From: Siphonobacter sp. SORGH_AS_0500
GTDB lineage: Bacteria > Bacteroidota > Bacteroidia > Cytophagales > Spirosomataceae
Length of the DNA: 64,000 bases
Direction: 5' to 3'
Assembly (NCBI RefSeq): GCF_002838835.1
Contig: NZ_NHPP01000017.1
Location: forward strand, 50,366 to 114,365
Shown: positions 8,955 to 18,118 of the stretch, piece after piece
Position numbering within the stretch: the first letter of the stretch is position 1
How the letters are laid out: every line of letters starts with the position of its first letter
The notes under the pieces: model-generated
Databases searched by the model: none
The model's input: the letters and a program-made list of their open reading frames with translations, nothing else
What the model was told of the DNA's origin: nothing
Translations under genes and position numbers: made by a program

Positions 8955-10550
8955 TTACTTACAGAAATTATCAGATTCAATATTCAAGCGGTAAAATGTC
9001 ACCTTTAATAAGGTATCTCGCTGGGTTAATGGCCAGCCGATGGCAGGGTTAGGAGTAGCCCGGAACCGGTAGCGTTTGCCTATTTCCAGTTTGTTGGAGG
9101 CTACTTGCCGAACGGTACGTGTTAAAGTAATCAGGTCACGCCAGGTATCGGTGCCTACCACCTGATATTGAACGTAGAGATTAGCAGGAAGTTTGGATTC
9201 ATCTACTTGTTTACCAGCAGGACACTTCACCACCAATTCGACACTTAAAGTGGTTGGAGGCGTTTCGAAACTTATCGGAGCAACAATTGTCCGGCCATCA
9301 CACAGATCCACAGGAGCCGAGGTGTAGATCGGTGTCGTCATGTCGCCGCCGTAGTAGTTATTCGCTCGGAAAACCTGAAGACGAACGGTTTTCTGAACCA
9401 ATCCAGAGAACGAACGCTTCGAACCATTGTTGAGGTCCAGATAGGTTTCCAGCACGGGTTGGTTGGTTGCTACATCTATCAGTTTCGCATAGTAAAGAAT
9501 ATCAACGTTTTTCAGGTTGGTCTGAAACTGGAAAGTCGGCCCTACTTCACAAACAGGCTGTGTTTCAGCCAGTGCGTAATAGCTAAAATTGGAAACCTGA
9601 GTTTTGATGAAGAGCTTATTAGTGGAAGCATCTTTCTGAATGCGAAGCGTATTTTGACGAACCCAAATGTTGCGATTCAGGTCATAACGCCAGAAAGGAA
9701 CTACATCTCCTTCTTTCACCAACTGACCGTTTAGCAAACGCTGATTCCCTATTAATTCAACGGTCACTTCGGCATTACCCGTTGACCCCTGAATAACCTG
9801 GCCGCCCGTGGTAAAAGCATCTAATTGGAAATAAGCCAGGCTTTGAAAAAGGAAAGCCGAAAGTTTGCGATCACTTTCGTCAACAGCATTATAAATGGTT
9901 TGCGTATGACCAGGTAAATACGTGTTGGCCTGGGTGGGATTAATATAATAAAGAGCCGCATTAACTTCACCCGTCAGGTCGTTACCTGCCAAAGTCTTTA
10001 ACTCCAGATTATCCGGTAATGCCCATCGTGCTTTCGTTCCGGTTCCTGTTAAATCAGGCGTTTGCAGGGTAATAGAACGACCCGTATACGTTTGCTGCGT
10101 GGCTGATACACCGAAAGGAGGCTGATTGATATCAATAAGTTGAACCGTTTGGCGAATGTTGGTATTATCGGACATGTTAATCCGGGTCAGCTTACTTAAG
10201 TAGCCTTCAGCCTCGGCCAGTACAGAAAGTTTTACCGGATCCTGGGTAGTTGGCAGGTGATTGGGATCAATAGACAACCCTAACAACCCTTCCGAGCTGG
10301 GCCTGATCACTTTGCCACCCGTCAGGTTTCTGATGCGTTCGGCATCGTCTCCAACGATAGCAATTTTCAAATTGCTGGGAATTTTCTCCGCTGAGGAGGC
10401 ATTGGCGTTGGCGTACTGGAGTAAAACGGTAGCTTCAGTACGCGGATCTTTAAACTGAAAATCGATATCCTTAAAAGGATTGGCACACGCATAAATTAGC
10501 GTCAGTAATGCGAGGCAGATCAGGGAAGGGAAAGAGTAGATTCGTTTCAT
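8955..10550 (-). CDS. large lipoprotein of unknown function
   Basis: 531 residues with a clear lipoprotein signal (MKRIYSFPSLICLALLTLIY then AC as lipobox), so it is anchored in the inner or outer membrane. The rest is beta-rich with no motif I recognise. An N-terminal part (about 30-130) looks like a small beta domain, the middle has a Thr/Gln-rich section, and the C-terminal part has two cysteines in PVCEVG and VDLCDG contexts. It is monocistronic, with a shared terminator downstream and a long gene-poor spacer upstream. Start at the ATG next to the signal peptide. Related unknown lipoproteins of Cytophagales carry carboxypeptidase-like or Ig-like domains, but I cannot assign one here. Confidence 0.8.
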   Translation of the reverse strand: MKRIYSFPSLICLALLTLIYACANPFKDIDFQFKDPRTEATVLLQYANANASSAEKIPSNLKIAIVGDDAERIRNLTGGKVIRPSSEGLLGLSIDPNHLPTTQDPVKLSVLAEAEGYLSKLTRINMSDNTNIRQTVQLIDINQPPFGVSATQQTYTGRSITLQTPDLTGTGTKARWALPDNLELKTLAGNDLTGEVNAALYYINPTQANTYLPGHTQTIYNAVDESDRKLSAFLFQSLAYFQLDAFTTGGQVIQGSTGNAEVTVELIGNQRLLNGQLVKEGDVVPFWRYDLNRNIWVRQNTLRIQKDASTNKLFIKTQVSNFSYYALAETQPVCEVGPTFQFQTNLKNVDILYYAKLIDVATNQPVLETYLDLNNGSKRSFSGLVQKTVRLQVFRANNYYGGDMTTPIYTSAPVDLCDGRTIVAPISFETPPTTLSVELVVKCPAGKQVDESKLPANLYVQYQVVGTDTWRDLITLTRTVRQVASNKLEIGKRYRFRATPNPAIGWPLTQRDTLLKVTFYRLNIESDNFCK

Positions 10551-10777
10551 CTTAAGATTTTGGCGGAAACCTTGATTGATTGAATATATACGTTTCTCTT
10601 TATCTCAAGGGTGGGTAGTAGGCTGAATAGTGTTGTTATTGAGATAAATATAAAGAAAAAAACTAACGATTGACCCACTTTGATTATCATAAAATATCAG
10701 ACCACCAGATTTTGGTAACCGTATGGAATCATGGGTATAACGTAGTACTTGGAATGAGCAGGTATAATCAGTTAGGA

Positions 10778-10820
10778 AAATAAAAAAAGAAACCCCCAAA
10801 CATCCGCCAATGTTTGAGGG
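10778..10820 (-). terminator. orphan terminator-like hairpin, minus strand
   Basis: 10793-10803 pairs with 10810-10820 (10 of 11 bp). On the minus strand it is followed by a T-rich run (10778-10792). No gene is recognised upstream on that strand, so it may end a decayed gene or a small RNA. Confidence 0.5.
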
Positions 10821-11688
10821 TAACAAGTTTTGCAAGTATTCGTTAATACTTAGTTCTACTTGTACTAATAAAATTTTTTAAAATATCGGGCCATTCGTAA
10901 TACAACTACCTAATGAGACGAAGCGTTCTCGATATGTGGAATAATTACTTCACATTAACTAGTGAAGAGTAAGTTAAGTAGCAGAAATAGGACATATTTT
11001 TAGTAGTAAATATATATATGATAGGATTAATTGAATATTTGTACAATAACTATAGTCTATTTTTCTTGGTCAGAAATGTTGAAATAAGGGAGTGGAAGCA
11101 CTATTGCTATCCAATGTATGCAATGGCTACTGATCTACACGTGCAGACTTTTTGAAGCCTGAGTAGCGGGCATAAACTACCAACCCTATTCTATATACTA
11201 ATTCAAAGCTGGATCCACCTTTGCCCAGATTATTAACCCCGATGCGATAGCCGGGTTCAAGCCCAAAGCAGTCAGGTAATTGGCTAATGCATACAAAGCA
11301 AAACCCGCAGGAATCCCCTGCATGACGTAGAGGTAGAAGAAAGTAACGTACCGCAGCCATCTTTTTTCAGACAGTATAAGTGGATAAGCACCTGCCTCAA
11401 CCGGGGAACTATATACGTATACATAAAAATGACTAGTTATTATCCAGTTTTATATGAATATGGTTCTATAATATGGCTGTATCTAACATGGTTTGGCAGT
11501 AGGAGGGTAATGAATAATAGCTTTGTTGAATGATGTAATGTATTAATCAGTATTACCCAATTAATCAGACTGGCTCAGTTGAGCGATCCATTGAAAAGTC
11601 CGATAGCTAAGCCGCTTAGGATTACAAGGGCATAGTGTGGAAAATACATCCAGTTTATGTCGAAGTAATAAGGATGCCATTCCGCTAC

Positions 11689-11726
11689 CTACCAACGTGG
11701 CCCGACCAGCTTTTTCGCTGGTGGCA
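11689..11726 (+). repeat. dispersed repeat CTACCAACGTGGCCCGACCA, copy 1
   Basis: Matches 24869-24904 with only a few changes over about 36 nt. It contains a small hairpin, ACCAGC-TTTTTC-GCTGGT. Both copies lie in gene-poor spacers. Confidence 0.55.
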
Positions 11727-11957
11727 ACTACTTGTGCCGTGAAGATAAATCTAAGGCAAAAGGGAGGCTATGCCACTACCAGCTTTCCGCCGGTACCTAT
11801 TACTTGTCTCAAGATGATGGATTTCATAGCACTGAGTTAGTGCTGGCAGTGATTGAAAAGTCATGCAAAAAAGCATGAACAATTAGTAAATTATGGAATG
11901 TTTTTTTTCGGTTAAATCCTGCTAGGTACACCCCAAATTTTAATACATTCATCAGAC

Positions 11958-12188
11958 ATGAAAATCAGAACGCTTGCTTTTGCTGGATTATTCTTTCTAT
12001 TAAACGCCTGCGACTTTTCTCCTCAAGAAAAACAAGAAGTAAAAAATCAGGGATTCCCCGAGATTAGAAATCCCGAAACGGCTGCTCCTACCACTGGAGC
12101 CACGGGCGAACCTACTAGTCCTACGTACAACGAGTCAGATTCTCTAATTCTGCCTGAACCTCGTCAGGATACTTCAGATTTGAACTGA
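11958..12188 (+). CDS. small lipoprotein, unknown function
   Basis: 76 residues with a lipoprotein signal (MKIRTLAFAGLFFLLNAC, lipobox LNAC), then a hydrophilic, Pro/Thr/Glu-rich, probably disordered tail (ETAAPTTGATGEPTSPTYN). It has no domain I know. The signal peptide supports that it is real. It precedes the haem/FG-GAP gene by about 140 nt in the same direction. Confidence 0.6.
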   Translation: MKIRTLAFAGLFFLLNACDFSPQEKQEVKNQGFPEIRNPETAAPTTGATGEPTSPTYNESDSLILPEPRQDTSDLN

Positions 12189-12329
12189 AGCCATGACGTT
12201 TATCGGTAAGTCGAAATTAGAGCAACTTTAGTGGCCGAAATTGAGGAGAACGTCCCTTCTAGGGATGAGCCAATAACCATTAGCCTACATTTAACCTACC
12301 TTGTCAGAGCTAATGAATTATTGAAATGT

Positions 12330-13882
12330 ATGCCTTCCCTTTTTCATCTGTCCGCCAGTGTGGCCGCTTTCGCCTTTATTTTCACGAGCAATCATTTAGT
12401 TCTTACGACGGAAGACTCGCCTGAAAGAGCTGTGACAGATACGAGTGGTCGGTATCTAGCGGAAAAATACTGCCAGAGTTGCCACCTTTTCCCCGAACCA
12501 GAGTTACTCGACAAACAGACTTGGGCGAAGGGTGTACTGCCGTACATGGGGTTACGCCTGGGAATCAAATCTCATATCAACCCTTACCACGGGTTATTTG
12601 CCGAAGAAAAGCAGCGATTGCAGGAAGCCGGGATTTATCCCGAAAAGGCCCTTTTAACCAAAGCGGAATGGCGAGCATCGTTAACTATTATGTGAATGCC
12701 GCTCCCGAACGTACGCTTCAACCCCTGAAAGTACCAACGGCTCAAAAGAACCTTCCGCTTTTTGAGGTAAAGGAAATTTCTTGGCAAGACGAACACTTGC
12801 CTCAAACCACACTCTTGCATTACGATACGCTTTCCTCGCGTTTCTATTTAGCGGATCGACAGAAGCAAGTAACGATTCTGAAATCCAATTTTGAGGTAGA
12901 GCGAGTCATAAGCCTGGACAGTCCGGCGTCGGCCATGCGGGTAAGTAAGGAGGAAGACGTGCAGGTATTAACCACTGGAACACTCAATCCTTCGGATCTT
13001 TCCATAGGTAACTTATTGAAAATTAATGCTGATGATAAGATCGAAGTACAATTGCATTCACTGCCCAGACCCGTTGATTTTGTAGAATGTGATTTAAATC
13101 AGGACGGTAAAAAAGACGTAGTGGTCTGTGGCTTTGGCCATAATCTGGGAAAATTGTTATGGATTGAAAGTTACCGAGAATCCCACTCCCAGGAGCACGT
13201 ACTTCGAGCCTTACCCGGAGCCCGAACTGCGGTAGTGAAAGATTTCAATGAGGACGGTAGACCAGATATCATGGTATTAATGGAACAGGCTCAGGAAGGA
13301 ATTTTTTTGTATGAAAATCAGGGGAATGGACACTTTCTGGAGCGGGAAAAGCTACGCTTTCCACCTGTTTATGGCACCAGTTCGATGCAGGTTGTTGATT
13401 ATAATCAGGATGGGTTTGATGACCTATTAATAACCAATGGTGATAACTGGGATTACACCAATATCCTGAAAGCTTACCACGGCGTTCGGGTGTATTTGAA
13501 TGACGGAAAAAATAATTTTAAGGAAGCCTTATTTTATCCTCTGTACGGAGCCAATCAGGCCATTGCAGCCGATTTTGATGGTGACGGAGATCTGGATATA
13601 GCCGCTATTTCTTTTTTTCCAGATTTGCTCAATAGTCCTGAAAAAGGGTTCATCTACCTCGAAAACGAAGGAAATATGCAGGTAAAAGCCTATACAACGC
13701 CCGAAGCCGTCAGTGGAAAATGGTTAGTGATGGAAGTCGCCGATTACGATCAGGATGGCGATCTGGATATTCTGCTGGGTTCGCACGTATCTAATATGCT
13801 GGATTTTACTACGCTCACGTTGCAGGGAAAGGAAACGTTTCCTCAAATCCTGCTATTAACCAATCAACGTGGTGCTCAATAA
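12330..13882 (+). pseudogene. c-type haem / FG-GAP (VCBS) repeat secreted protein, frameshifted
   Basis: Two frames join into one protein of about 517 residues if one G is restored at 12670-12671 (TGGCG read as TGGGCG). This gives KAEWASIVNYYVNAAPE across the junction. The N-terminal part has an export signal and a haem-binding CxxCH (AEKYCQSCHLFPEPELL). The rest has five FG-GAP-type loops with calcium-binding look: DLNQDGKKDVVV, DFNEDGRPDIMV, DYNQDGFDDLLI, DFDGDGDLDIAA and DYDQDGDLDILL. It probably forms a beta-propeller in the periplasm or on the surface; an electron-transfer role is only inferred from the haem motif. The frame opens earlier (GTG 12231), but the ATG at 12330 starts the signal peptide. 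I think the shift is a sequence error. Confidence 0.75.
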
Positions 13883-13949
13883 AATCGGCTTAAACATTAC
13901 TGTTTTCCAAAGGTTTATATACGTACTCTCTACTTTTAAATCATCTGAT

Positions 13950-14696
13950 ATGAAACAATTACTTCTGGTTATAGCCCTGGTGTGGGTGTCAATGGCTTGC
14001 TCGAAAAAAGAAAGTGCTCCGGTTAATATCGACGCAGCTACACTGGAGCTGAATTATGATGAGCAACATCAGTTTGTATTAACCCAGGGCAGTAATACGC
14101 TGAACGCAAACGATTATACCTGGGCTTCCAGTAATACAACCATTGGCCAAGTCAGTGCTTCGGGTGAATTTACTGCTAGTCGAATCGGAGAAACCACCGT
14201 TACCGCAACGGCTAAAAACGGTGGTGGAATCATTGAAAGTAAAGTGACGGTAGTACCTTATTATAGTTTTGGAACTGAGCCTTCTTTTAGTTTAGGCGGA
14301 AGTAAAACGGTGGTGAAGAGTTATGAAAAACGTACGTTAGTAGCAGAGACAGACAGTACCTTAGATTATCAAGGGGAAAATAATTCAATCAACGGGGTTA
14401 GGTATTACTTTGATAATGCTGCCTATAGCGAATCATATTTGTTCTACATGCCAAGTGTTACATTACTACAAGCCCAAACCTATTATGATGAACGATATAG
14501 TTATCTTGGTAATATACAAGATCAAGGATTGACTTACAATGTTTTTTCCATTACGAATACAGTAGGAGTAGGAGTTACGAATGTCTCAAACCAAGGATGC
14601 GTAGCTGTTTATTTGCCGATTAATTCGGGAGGAAGAATCCCTGCAAACTATTTGAAAGCAGCAGCCAATCGCATTCGATCTGGAGGAATTAAGTAA
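13950..14696 (+). CDS. lipoprotein with bacterial Ig-like (BIG2-type) domain
   Basis: 248 residues from the ATG at 13950. The frame opens at 13869, overlapping the previous gene, but the signal MKQLLLVIALVWVSMAC with its lipobox starts here. Residues about 30-100 look like a BIG2-type Ig fold (YTWASSNTTIGQVSASGEFT, then GETTVTATAKNGG). The C-terminal part is unknown and Tyr/Ser-rich. It is probably on the cell envelope and involved in binding or adhesion, which is inference. It lies 67 nt after the FG-GAP gene, perhaps in one transcript, and ends in a strong terminator. Confidence 0.75.
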   Translation: MKQLLLVIALVWVSMACSKKESAPVNIDAATLELNYDEQHQFVLTQGSNTLNANDYTWASSNTTIGQVSASGEFTASRIGETTVTATAKNGGGIIESKVTVVPYYSFGTEPSFSLGGSKTVVKSYEKRTLVAETDSTLDYQGENNSINGVRYYFDNAAYSESYLFYMPSVTLLQAQTYYDERYSYLGNIQDQGLTYNVFSITNTVGVGVTNVSNQGCVAVYLPINSGGRIPANYLKAAANRIRSGGIK

Positions 14697-14712
14697 TATT
14701 GATAGAAAAGCT

Positions 14713-14751
14713 GATAAAGCCGCTATTGACGAAATCAATAGCGGCTTTATC
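14713..14751. terminator. bidirectional terminator between convergent genes
   Basis: GATAAAGCCGCTATTGA (14713-14729) pairs perfectly with 14735-14751 around a 5-nt loop. It separates the BIG2 lipoprotein (+) and the DUF4180 gene (-). Confidence 0.85.
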
Positions 14752-14764
14752 GTTTATGCTTTCG

Positions 14765-15118
14765 TCAAAAAGCGTCGGCTAGTTTTTCTTTCGATTCTAA
14801 AAAATTAACGTGTTTGCCTTTGTTACTTTCGAACATAAAGTCTTTTAAACTTTTACTTTCATACGCACCGAAATCGCCGATAATAATCAGTTGAACACGA
14901 TAGGTTGAAAATTTCTGAAGTATTTCTCCGGCCAGTTTCGTTTTTAAGTCAAAAAATGCAGGAGTTATATTTTGGGCATGAATAATAACTTTATCGAAGC
15001 CCTGGTAATAGATGTTTCCCAGTAGATCGGTGGCCTCTTCCAGAGTAGTAATAATCAGATCATCTGAAATGATTTCAGCAAATTCGGTTTGATTGATTTT
15101 GATTCTTTCCAGTTTCAT
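14765..15118 (-). CDS. DUF4180 domain protein
   Basis: 117 residues that match the DUF4180 pattern: an N-terminal strand, ITTLEEATDLLGNIYYQG, then FFDLKTKLAGEILQKFSTYR, IIGDFGAYESKSLKDFMFES and NKGKHVNFLES. It has no signal peptide, so it is cytosolic. The family's function is unknown; the fold is thought to resemble STAS-like alpha/beta proteins. It is monocistronic, with start at the ATG at 15118. Confidence 0.85.
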   Translation of the reverse strand: MKLERIKINQTEFAEIISDDLIITTLEEATDLLGNIYYQGFDKVIIHAQNITPAFFDLKTKLAGEILQKFSTYRVQLIIIGDFGAYESKSLKDFMFESNKGKHVNFLESKEKLADAF

Positions 15119-15339
15119 AGAAATGAATTTAAGAGACGCTTTTACGCAGTAAAGGTAAGGAAGTGCCTGTTATTGGAATGATTCATTAGGGCACTTCAGT
15201 AGCTAAAATGCCCTATTCAGCGTCTAAAAGCTGGTTTTGGGTAAGTTCTTTTTTCATGACATTCACTCATCCCTCACCTTTGTTACGAACCAAACGGCAA
15301 AGCACCTTTACAGGTAGGAAGTCGAAAATTTGAAAAGCC

Positions 15340-15819
15340 ATGAAAAAACTCATTTTAGTATTCGGACTGATGGCAGGAGCCTTTCTTGTACAGGATAGTG
15401 CTGCTCAGGTAAATGTCAATGTAAATCTGGGAAGTCAGCCCGCCTGGGGACCAACGGGGTATTCGTACGCTCAGAGCTATTACTTGCCTGACATTGACGT
15501 TTATTATAACATTCCTCAAAAGCAATGGACTTATCAGGACGGCAATCGTTGGGTAACCGCACATACACTTCCGGCTCGTTATCGTGCCTATGATTTATAC
15601 AGCGGACATAAAGTGGTTATTAATGAAGCAAGACCTTATTTAAACCACGCCAAATACCGCAAGCAATACGCCTTTTATAAAGGTCGCCATGATCAGGTCG
15701 CCATTCGTGATGGCAGAGATTCAAAAAACCGCTGGGATGATCGAAAAGATCGAAAAGAGGATCGCCACGATTCTCGTAAAGATCGGGATCGTTGGGAGGG
15801 AAATCGTCGTCGCGGCTAA
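15340..15819 (+). CDS. secreted basic protein of unknown function
   Basis: 159 residues with a signal peptide (MKKLILVFGLMAGAFLVQ, ending SAAQ). The mature part is Tyr/Trp-rich (YYLPDIDVYYNIPQKQWTYQ, GNRWVTAHTLPARYRAYDLY), a pattern I know from many small exported Bacteroidota proteins without an assigned role. The tail (about 120-159) is a highly charged Asp/Arg/Lys repeat (DRKDRKEDRHDSRKDRDRW), probably disordered. It is monocistronic between a divergent DUF4180 gene and a terminator. Confidence 0.8.
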   Translation: MKKLILVFGLMAGAFLVQDSAAQVNVNVNLGSQPAWGPTGYSYAQSYYLPDIDVYYNIPQKQWTYQDGNRWVTAHTLPARYRAYDLYSGHKVVINEARPYLNHAKYRKQYAFYKGRHDQVAIRDGRDSKNRWDDRKDRKEDRHDSRKDRDRWEGNRRRG

Positions 15820-15860
15820 ACAAAAAAATCCCTGGTTTAAACGCCGGGGATTTTTTGTTT
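15818..15860 (+). terminator. terminator after secreted basic protein
   Basis: AAACAAAAAAATCCC-type left arm (15818-15833) pairs with GGGATTTTTTGTTT (15847-15860). The right arm doubles as the T-tract. Confidence 0.8.
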
Positions 15861-15878
15861 ATATCACAATAAACAAAA

Positions 15879-15935
15879 AAGCCTGACACTTTTCAGTATC
15901 AGGCTTGCCAGTAGTCCGTGCTGGGATTAATTGAC
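15879..15935 (-). other. possible relic of a tRNA 3' end with its terminator
   Basis: On the plus strand, GTAGTCCGT (15911-15919) equals the acceptor end plus discriminator of tRNA-Glu at 18669-18677. The next bases also partly match (14 of about 20). Beside it, 15879-15886 pairs with 15899-15906 as a minus-strand terminator with a T-run, the same layout as at the real tRNA cluster. The rest of a cloverleaf cannot be formed. It could be an attachment-site duplication bracketing the STAND pair, or chance. From 15936 to 16138 the sequence is AT-rich and shows nothing else. Confidence 0.35.
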
Positions 15936-16138
15936 GACTATCATAATTGTCTGTTTATTAATAAGTATATATCAATTTTCTCAATTCAAGGTTAGTTTTT
16001 AATGAAAGAGGTTAAAATAAGATATGTTTTTTATTTATGGTTAGGAAGTGCCCTCTAAATTCAGGTATATAAATTTTTTTCTAAACAAAATTCAGCTAAA
16101 TTAAGAGGGTATTAACCCTTAACATTCTTTACTTACCT

Positions 16139-18076
16139 ATGCCGCCTGTAAACACTATTCGCATAGAATCAAACGGCTTTATTGTACTTGAGAATGATAA
16201 GGGTGAGTTGATTTCCATAGACCCTTCTAATGATACTCTCGCACTTGAGCAGCTTCGTAAGCTATCGCGTTTTCAATTAGATAGCTTATTACAGGTTGTA
16301 GATACTGAACAAAGAGTTGCCCTCTTTGAGGTTGCCTTACATCAGATAGCTGCCGAAAAAAATATTTTAAAAGGAAGTGTATCTAATGTACAAACAGTAA
16401 CAATTGGAGATGTTATTCATATCCACTACACTCCTGTACCCTCTATCCCCAAAGAGCTAACGAGCAGAATCCCCCGAATTCAGGAGGATGAAATCATTGG
16501 GCGTGGGGAAGATTTACAGGAATTGCATCGACTTCTACATCAAACCAGGAAAGTGGTGCTAGTAAATGGACTGGGAGGGGTTGGCAAAACGACCTTAGCA
16601 CAGGTATATCTAAGTAAGTTCTATGAAGACTATCAGCATATAGCCTGGATAACTCAAACTTCTGATTCTTTCGGGGTGGATTTAATCAATGAGGCAGATT
16701 TACTCAGAAATCTGGCCATTGAGACGGATCAAGTAAATGCTGAAACGTTGATTAGGGAGACCTTACGAAAGCTCAAAGCCATCCCGGAGCGACCTAATCT
16801 GCTGGTGGTTGATAATGCGGAGCAATCTTTTTCCGAATATGTACATATGCTTCCGGGCCAGCCTAACTGGCATGTATTGATAACGTCTCGGGAAGAGATT
16901 GAAGGAGTGCATGTAAAACCGATTGGATTTCTAAGTGAAACGGAAGCCATTGCTCTGTTTCGAAAACATTATACCCGTCAGAAACTCAGTGAGGAGGAAA
17001 TAAGCGAGTTAGTAGTGTTGGTTGATTATCATACGCTGACGATTGAGCTACTGGCCAGAACTGCTCAGGTCCAGCGGTATGATCTGGCGACGTTGAAGAT
17101 CGCCATTGAGCAGAATATGCGGGCAAATGTAAAAACGGCTCACAGCCAGATGCAGTCGATAGAGAAGGTGGGCACGTACCTGGAGGCGTTATTCGGGATT
17201 AGTTCACTAAGCGAGGGCGAGCGTTGGCTATTGACGCAGTTTGTGTGTTTACCGGCAGAGTATCATAGTTATGCGTTATTGGAAGAACTATTAATCAATG
17301 AGACCAGTGAGTATGCCGCCGAATTTTCCGAAACGCTGGACTTTCTAAGTAAGAAAGGCTGGTTGCTTCAGGATGGAGAATTGGATGGGTATAAGATGCA
17401 CCGGGTGGTAGCGGGTGTGGTGAAAAAGCAGGTGTCATTTGAGGAAGAGCGGGTTCAGCCATTATTGGAAAACATAACAAAAAAGCTGAGTATTGATGAC
17501 ACACGAGATAACCCGGTTGACAAATTCAAGTGGATTCCGTTTGGTACGCTGTTGGTGGAGTTATTCAAGGAAACAGGCAGTATTTCCTTGTCAAATCTGC
17601 AAAATAATTTGGCTGTGGTGTTACAAGATTTGGGAGCGTATGAACAGGCCCGGGTGTTGCTGGAGCAAGCGGTAGAGTTGGATGAGTTGAATTATGGGAA
17701 AACACACCCGAGTACGGCCATCAGTTATTCGAATTTAGCTCTGGTGTTACAAGAGTTGGGAGCGTATGAAGAGGCCCGGGTGTTGCTGGAGCAAGCGGTA
17801 GAGTTGGCAGAGTTGAATTATGGGAAAAGACACCCGAGTACGGCAAGAAGTTATTCGAATTTAGCCCTGGTATTGAAAGATTTGGGGTATTACGTACAGG
17901 CCTTAATGTATTCCTCTAACGCTCTATGTATTTTTATTGACTGCTTACCAGAAGGCCATCCTTATATTGAGACGGCTGCTGAGAATTATAGGGCTATAAA
18001 GGAATCATCTGAATCAAACAACCATACGAATGGAACCCATTTATTAAGACGGCTGCTGAGAATTATAGGGCTATAA
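16139..18076 (+). CDS. STAND NTPase: NB-ARC domain with C-terminal TPR repeats
   Basis: 645 residues. Residues 1-72 are an unassigned N-terminal domain. At 74-91 lies an 18-residue motif, KNILKGSVSNVQTVTIGD, also present twice in the next protein. The NB-ARC follows: Walker A GLGGVGKTTLA (144-154), Walker B LLVVDNAE (D225), TSR sensor (249-251) and an MHR (420-422) in place of the MHD motif. From about 487 come kinesin-light-chain-type TPRs, two nearly identical. This is the switch-like ATPase architecture used in bacterial defence and signalling, where TPRs sense and an attached or partner domain acts. No effector domain is visible here. The last residues (LLRRLLRIIGL) come from a tandem duplication; the ancestral end was probably ...NGTH. 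The start at ATG 16139 is the first in frame. Confidence 0.85.
   Translation: MPPVNTIRIESNGFIVLENDKGELISIDPSNDTLALEQLRKLSRFQLDSLLQVVDTEQRVALFEVALHQIAAEKNILKGSVSNVQTVTIGDVIHIHYTPVPSIPKELTSRIPRIQEDEIIGRGEDLQELHRLLHQTRKVVLVNGLGGVGKTTLAQVYLSKFYEDYQHIAWITQTSDSFGVDLINEADLLRNLAIETDQVNAETLIRETLRKLKAIPERPNLLVVDNAEQSFSEYVHMLPGQPNWHVLITSREEIEGVHVKPIGFLSETEAIALFRKHYTRQKLSEEEISELVVLVDYHTLTIELLARTAQVQRYDLATLKIAIEQNMRANVKTAHSQMQSIEKVGTYLEALFGISSLSEGERWLLTQFVCLPAEYHSYALLEELLINETSEYAAEFSETLDFLSKKGWLLQDGELDGYKMHRVVAGVVKKQVSFEEERVQPLLENITKKLSIDDTRDNPVDKFKWIPFGTLLVELFKETGSISLSNLQNNLAVVLQDLGAYEQARVLLEQAVELDELNYGKTHPSTAISYSNLALVLQELGAYEEARVLLEQAVELAELNYGKRHPSTARSYSNLALVLKDLGYYVQALMYSSNALCIFIDCLPEGHPYIETAAENYRAIKESSESNNHTNGTHLLRRLLRIIGL
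17617..17868 (+). repeat. two near-identical 126-bp TPR-coding tandem repeats
   Basis: The stretch around TGGGAGCGTATGAA (17631) recurs exactly 126 bp later (17757). Most of the 42-codon unit is identical at DNA level, including synonymous sites. Such identity suggests recent amplification or gene conversion of the sensor repeats. Confidence 0.8.
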
Positions 18077-18118
18077 AGGAATTATCTGAATCAAACAACC
18101 ATACGAATGGAACCCATT
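17970..18118 (+). repeat. 72-bp near-perfect tandem duplication at the STAND gene junction
   Basis: 17970-18041 and 18047-18118 are identical except for one base (ATCATCT versus ATTATCT), with a 77-bp offset. Because 77 is not a multiple of three, the second copy is read in another frame and ends the STAND protein at 18076. Removing one copy restores the end ...NGTH-stop with TAG at 18118-18120, which overlaps the partner start ATG (18107) by 14 nt. Confidence 0.9.

Larger units (their letters stand above)
10551..11957. other. 1.4-kb gene-poor spacer with degenerate repeats
   Basis: Short open frames here (10605-10835, 11127-11360, 11637-11840) look non-coding: no ribosome site, no recognisable composition, and two overlap repeats. 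The region contains a minus-strand terminator-like hairpin at 10778-10820 and a repeat block at 11689-11726 with a second copy at 24869-24904. A poor internal echo of the repeat (CCAGCTTTCCGCCGG, about 11780) is also present. It is probably decayed intergenic or mobile DNA. Confidence 0.5.

Noticed and set aside
10605..10835. 76-residue minus-strand open frame
   Set aside because: It reads through the terminator-like hairpin at 10778-10820, which argues against translation.
11127..11360. 77-residue minus-strand open frame in the gene-poor spacer
   Set aside because: No recognisable motif, no ribosome site or promoter, and surrounding DNA is degenerate repeat. It could be a decayed gene but cannot be supported.
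15909..15935. A complete tRNA gene
   Set aside because: Only the acceptor 7-mer and discriminator match; T-stem and anticodon arm cannot form. Kept only as a possible relic.
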